DNA of 64,000 nucleotides from Haloimpatiens sp. FM7315 (lineage in GTDB: Bacteria; Bacillota; Clostridia; Clostridiales; Clostridiaceae). Below the pieces are notes generated by a model that was not told where the DNA came from, made no database searches, and saw only the letters and a list, made by a program, of their open reading frames with translations. The stretch spans positions 732,001 to 796,000 of the forward strand of contig JBGVUE010000001.1 of the NCBI GenBank assembly GCA_041861885.1, given 5' to 3'. The position numbers and the translations under genes were made by a program. Positions 59,695 to 64,000 of the stretch are shown here, piece by piece (the stretch's first letter is position 1; the number at the start of each line of letters is the position of its first letter).

Positions 59695-62100
59695 ATGATA
59701 AAAAAATTAATTATATATTTTAGAAGTGAATTTTATTATTTTATTTTAGGCTTAATATTTAGTGTAACAATTTCAATTATTGATAAAAATAATAATTTGA
59801 AAAATCTAATAAGTAAAAATATCTATCTGTTTATATGGATATTAATTTTATTATTTTTAGCTTTCTCATTAAAATATAAACTGACTAAAAATTATAATTT
59901 TATAGAAAAAGTAAGTGGAAAAATAATAGATTTTGGATGTTTTTTATTAGCATTTTTATTACCTATAGATAGGCTATGTATTAATATAAATAAAAGGTTC
60001 AATGAAAGCTATAAAAGTTTTATTGCTATTTTCATTGTTATAATAATATTTGTGATTATAAAGTTTACAATAAAAAAGAGATGTAAAACAAAGAACATAA
60101 ATAATGATGAAAAACTATTATATAAAAAAAGACAATGCGATTTAAAAAAAGTAAAAGAAGAAATGAAAATATTTAAAACATTAGGGATAAATTCACAATG
60201 GGGAGTTGGAAAAACTTTTTTTATTAATAAACTTTTTGAGGAATTAATAAACGATAATAACGAAATAATAAAAGTTAATGTTTTAAGTTATAAGGATAGA
60301 GATGAACTAAGAAGTTTTTTACTAGATCAAATACAACGTATTTTAAAGAAAAATAGGATAGTTCCTATAAATGTTGAATATGTAACTAAATACTTGAATT
60401 TCATTAAAGGTACTTTAAAGATTGATTTAAGTAGTATATTTAGTGTTAAATCAAAAGATAATTTTAATGAACTTCAAAGCCAATATAGTAATGAAATACT
60501 AGAATTGGATAAAAATATAATTATAATTTTAGATGATATAGACAGAATATCAGATTCAGAAAAAATAAAAAGTATTTTTGGATTTTTATATGATATTATT
60601 CAATTTGAAAATGAAAAAATAAAAATAATTTTTTTATATGATCAATTTAATTTTGATAAAGTAAATATTTCTGAAGAATACTTAGACAAGTTTATTGAAA
60701 CAAAAATTTCATTAAGTAAATTACAATTTAATGAGATTATAATAGAAGAATGTGAGGGAAAAGACTATTTAGATAAATTTAATTCTTTAATGTGTATTTT
60801 AGATGATATTAAAATTTATGATTATTTATCAAAACAATTAGGAAAAGACTTAAAGAATAAAGAATTTAATACATATGATTGTAGCAAATGGGTAAAAGAA
60901 TATATTTTAAAAAATGAATCATTTGGAAATCCTAGAAAAGTTAATAAGTTTATAAATAAGGCAATATATCGTATAAACTCAAATTTATATATAGAGATAG
61001 ACGAATATTTAATTATTGCATTTACCTTTATTGAAATATTTAAGGCTGAAATATTCAATAAATTCCAAGCAAATTCTTTAAATGAGAATATGCTTGATGA
61101 ATATTTTAATGATATAGAGCGGAATGACAAGTTATTTTATGAACTTAATATTGAAACATTATTTTTAAGACTTTTATTAAATTATAAATACAATTTTAGT
61201 GATGATGATAAAGTAAAAGAGGAAAAAAATAAGATTCAAAAAAGTATCTATAAAATGCTGAATTTAAATGAACATAATATTACAGATATAGAAGATTTCT
61301 GTAAAAGAATAGAAGATCTATTTTTAAAAGAATTAAACATTGAAGAAAAATATAAAAAATTAAGTAGTCAATTAAGTTTATGTCCTGGCGGTGCTTTTTA
61401 TATTGGAGAAAAGAACTTTTTACTATTAGAAGGAATTTATATACATTAGAAAAAGACAATGAATATGAAAAATTATTCCAAGTATATGTTGAATTAATTT
61501 TTTGCATATAAAATAGGTGATATAACACTCCATGATTTATTTGTATATTTAAATTTTGATAGAATACTTAATAGTAAAGAATTATTTTATAAAGTTATAA
61601 AAAGTATAATAAATTTAAATAAAATAGAAAAAGTTGAAGATAGTACGTTTAAAAGTTTAATAGATAAACTTTTAAACTACTGGTGTAAATTTGGGATTCT
61701 TTGGAATAATAGTTGGACTATAGATTTATTACTAACAGATTATTTGAAAAACAAAAGTATAAGAATAAATATTATGGATTTTGATAAAAATAAAGTTTTA
61801 GATGAAACATTTGAGAAAATAAAGAAAGAAGTAGAACTATTTAATACTTTTTTAGAGAAAATAGAAAATATATATGATAGTAAAAAATTATCTAGAGATA
61901 CAACACAACCTAGAATAGAAATAAAAACAAAGATTGTTAAAAGCAAAGAATATGAGAATTTAGTAAAGAAAATTAACCAAATCAGTAATGAAAATAAAGG
62001 GTTAATAAAAAAGGAAATATTGTCAATAGGATCAATAAGGGAAGAAATGGAATTGGGAGAACTTTATAAAAAAAGATTAGAAAAGCTAGGAGATAATTAA
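59695..62100 (+). CDS. Membrane-anchored KAP/YobI-type P-loop NTPase, frameshifted
   Basis: About 802 residues after two repairs: one T in the T5 run 61417-61421 (less certain) and one T in the T6 run 61498-61503. Four hydrophobic helices fill roughly residues 10-125, then a basic linker. Walker A is S-Q-W-G-V-G-K-T at about 167-174 and Walker B I-I-L-D-D-I-D-R near 277-284. ESFGNPRKVNKFINKAIYRI is typical of the KAP helical lid. The C-terminus is long, charged and probably coiled-coil. KAP NTPases are named from Kidins220 and PifA, the F-plasmid phage exclusion protein. GGAGG precedes ATG 59695, 55 bp after the helicase gene. Confidence 0.82.
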
Positions 62101-62213
62101 ACTTGTTTTATTTAGGTATAGACAGAATAATTATTAATTGCTTTTTATCTCAAAAAATTCAAATACGAAACAGTAAATGCGTAATGGTAAGAAAAATCAA
62201 AAAATATTAAAGC

Positions 62214-62255
62214 AATACCCATTAAAAACCGTTAAGGTCAGAATGGGTATTTTTT
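62214..62255 (+). terminator. Terminator after the KAP NTPase gene
   Basis: AATACCCATT (62214-62223) pairs perfectly with AATGGGTATT (62242-62251), then more T. It closes the sigma-helicase-NTPase block and abuts the stop codon of the convergent gene. Confidence 0.85.
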
Positions 62256-63189
62256 CATTTATCCTTTTTTCTTCTTTTATTTCTAGCTGATTTTCTAGCG
62301 TTTCTTATATTTTGGCAAGCTTGAGAAGAACAGTATTTTTGCCTATTACCATTTTTCACACCTATTTTTCCACAAGCTTCACATATAAAGAGTGTTTTTT
62401 TAGTGTCTGTATCATCCATATTAGGGGCATTGGTTGCTATCCATCTTATTAAGGCATAGGTTGCAATATCAAATACTGAGTCGAGTTTTGGTTCAAGGTA
62501 AAAAGAATTTTTCTTCTCATCAAATTTTACTGAGAGTTTAACATCTGGAATACTTTTGGCAAACTTCTTTAGTGCATCTTTTGAAATTTTATTATCTCTT
62601 AAAATCTTTTCAGCAAGTTTATTCCACTGACTTGTATATTCTAATACAGTTTTAAGATTTTCAATTATTTTAGAATCACCATCTTTAAAACAAAAAATAC
62701 CATAATAAGTTTTGGTTAATTCATAAAGGTTTCTAAGGTCTTTTAAAAAATCAAATAGATTAATTTGTGCAAGTTCTAAAGCTTCTTTTGCTTTTTCTTC
62801 ATACCAACTTCTAGGGGATATGCAGGGATCTTTTATTTCTTTATAATAATCGTCAATATTAGGTATAGAATCATAAATTTTATTGATGTTATAGGGATGT
62901 ATATGTTTGCTACACCATTCTATAACTTTTTTTGATGCCATCACTTCATCATCTTCAATGGGGATAATTTCAAGTGAAAGATTATAAAGATTTATTAATA
63001 TATCTTGAGCGGACAAGTAATATTTTTCTATGGTTTTAGGACTATCATCTATACTAAATTCAGGTGTTAATATAGGTGAAAAGCCTTTATTAAAATCAAC
63101 GTAATAAGTATAAAAACGTGTGGCAGGAATAGAAGGTTCTCCTAATCCACCTATATCACAAATAGAAAGCCAATCACTTAATAGCAAAA
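62255..63189 (-). CDS. CGNR-like zinc-finger protein of a mobile element
   Basis: About 310 residues, minus strand. The N-terminal 260 residues are mostly helical and unrecognised. The C-terminus has a treble-clef-like zinc site, F-I-C-E-A-C-G-K then Q-K-Y-C-S-S-Q-A-C-Q-N-I-R-N-A-R-K, resembling the CGNR zinc finger, and a highly basic end (SARNKRRKKDK). DNA binding is therefore likely. I use TTG 63189 with AAAGGAAG about 10 nt upstream; the GTG at 63196 is too close to that site. It is convergent with the KAP gene and divergent from the HTH gene, which fits a regulator of the element. Confidence 0.65.
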
Positions 63190-63307
63190 AACTCACTTCC
63201 TTTATTTTAAATGAAACTGATTACCGTATGGGTTACCGTTAGAAAATATCTTATGGTGATATATTACAGTAAAATTAAGACAAATACAAGAGAAAGGAGA
63301 ACAAATT

Positions 63308-63505
63308 ATGGAAAATAAAGAATTTAAAGTGGCTTTTAATTTGAAACAAGCTTCAGAGTATATAGGAATCAGTTCACCTACTCTGCTTAATATTATTCGC
63401 TCGGGTGAAATTCCATCAAGAAAAATAGGAAAACGTAGATGGCTTATTTCAAAAGAAGCTATAGATGATTGGATTAAAGGTAGTCACACTAAAAAAGAGT
63501 CTTAA
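63308..63505 (+). CDS. Excisionase-type helix-turn-helix protein
   Basis: A 65-residue DNA-binding protein of the HTH_17/excisionase family. FNLKQASEYIGISSPTLLNI is the MerR-like helix-turn-helix, R-S-G-E-I-P-S-R-K-I-G-K-R-R-W the wing, and ISKEAIDDWIKG the final helix. Such proteins act in excision or in control of integrative elements. AGAAAGGAG precedes ATG 63308. The preceding gap of about 110 bp to the divergent zinc-finger gene holds both promoters. Confidence 0.88.
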   Translation: MENKEFKVAFNLKQASEYIGISSPTLLNIIRSGEIPSRKIGKRRWLISKEAIDDWIKGSHTKKES

Positions 63506-63632
63506 AAAATTTTAAGACTAATAATTAAATAGCACAAGTTTAAGGTGAGTCAGCATTATACTTGAAACCTGATCAGAAGAAATCTGGTGAAGCTGGCATT
63601 AGTGCAAAAATAATTTTCAAGGAGATGAAAAC

Positions 63633-63833
63633 ATGTCTGGAAATGCAAGTAGAAGGTATAAACAGTACAAGCTTATGAAAGAGAGACAAAAATTATTTGG
63701 TGGTATTTCACCAAGAGACGAATTTGGAAGATTAGATCTTATAACTTTTGCAGCATCACAAGGAAAAATTATTACAAGTAGTTCAAAATTAAGTTTAGGC
63801 AAAATGTTAGAAAAAAAGAATAGTAGATATTAA
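63633..63833 (+). CDS. Small conserved-looking protein of the mobile element
   Basis: A 66-residue basic protein, MSGNASRRYKQYKLMKERQK then SPRDEFGRLDLITFAASQGK. There is no signal or membrane segment. The family is not recognised. AAGGAGATG precedes ATG 63633. It sits between the HTH gene and the Prim-Pol gene and ends in a terminator-like hairpin. A role in element replication or control is only positional inference. Confidence 0.6.
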   Translation: MSGNASRRYKQYKLMKERQKLFGGISPRDEFGRLDLITFAASQGKIITSSSKLSLGKMLEKKNSRY

Positions 63834-63867
63834 AAAGTACTTTATTAAAGGTGCTTTTTTATTTTTT
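63833..63867 (+). terminator. Terminator-like hairpin before the Prim-Pol gene
   Basis: AAAAGTACTTTA pairs with TAAAGGTGCTTTT with G-T wobbles, followed by TTATTTTTT. Confidence 0.6.
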
Positions 63868-63896
63868 CAAAAATTAATTTGAAAGGATGTGAGAAA

Positions 63897-64000
63897 GTGG
63901 ATGAAAGGGCTAAATTAGCAGTTAGATATGCAAAGAAAGGTTTTAAAATAGTTATGCTTCATGGAATAAATAAAGATGGAAATTGTACCTGTAGCAAAGG
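63897..64000 (+). CDS. Prim-Pol domain replication protein, N-terminal part
   Basis: Only 34 codons are in view, from GTG 63897 with GAAAGGATGTGAG upstream. A-V-R-Y-A-K-K-G-F-K-I-V-M-L-H-G-I followed by D-G-N-C-T-C-S-K-G matches the opening of bifunctional DNA primase/polymerase (Prim-Pol) domains, which begin with an A-x-x-Y-A-x-x-G-(W/F)-x-V-x-P-L stretch and a Cys-containing loop. Such proteins, often fused to D5-like helicases, replicate plasmids, phages and integrative elements. The call is limited by the short visible part. Confidence 0.7.
   Translation, partial: MDERAKLAVRYAKKGFKIVMLHGINKDGNCTCSK

Overview
The window is a low-GC, AT-rich piece of a Clostridium sensu stricto-type chromosome. 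The evidence is a selenoprotein glycine reductase operon (Stickland fermentation of glycine), the spore cortex-lytic enzyme SleB, a cggR-gap-pgk-tpi-gpmI-eno glycolytic operon, and the order eno-secG-(hppA)-rnr-smpB-ssrA. TTG and GTG starts behind strong Shine-Dalgarno sites are common. I cannot name the species.

Layout. 1-5 kb: start of pssA (minus strand), a CBS-pair protein, a lipid kinase, a membrane protein, and minus-strand ygiQ. 4.7-8.9 kb: an M-box Mg2+ riboswitch before a PRC/MgtE_N/CBS protein, then sleB, cysE behind a consensus promoter and a hairpin leader, and plsC. 9-20.6 kb: nth, NAD malic enzyme, a small membrane-anchored protein, LemA, a TPM-domain protein, AlkD-like, VanW-like, then a MoxR/DUF58/transglutaminase operon. 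20.7-30.5 kb: trmL, degV, a tandem glycine riboswitch with terminator, and grdX-trxB-trxA-grdE-grdA-grdB-grdC-grdD, with in-frame UGA (Sec) codons in grdA and grdB. 30.7-35.6 kb: a BMP-family lipoprotein and a nucleoside-type ABC importer, followed by a truncated group II intron 5' end. 35.9-45 kb: rpoN, then cggR behind a recognisable CggR operator and the lower glycolysis genes. 45-54.4 kb: secG, hppA, a minus-strand peptide-type ABC transporter lacking ATPase genes, rnr and smpB. 54.6-55.0 kb: ssrA (tmRNA).

Downstream of ssrA, a common integration site, the content becomes accessory: an RpoD-like sigma factor, a ~1,074-residue RecQ-like helicase and a membrane-anchored KAP/YobI-type P-loop NTPase, all on the plus strand. 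After them come mobile-element genes: a CGNR-like zinc-finger protein, an excisionase-type HTH protein, a small protein, and the start of a Prim-Pol replication protein. The sigma/helicase/NTPase trio is the best candidate for an undescribed system, plausibly anti-phage defence. No integrase is in view.

Quality caveat. At least thirteen genes are split by frameshifts. Almost every one is repaired by adding one base to a homopolymer (two in cggR). The most likely cause is homopolymer under-calling, so I annotate these genes as single loci and give the site of each shift.
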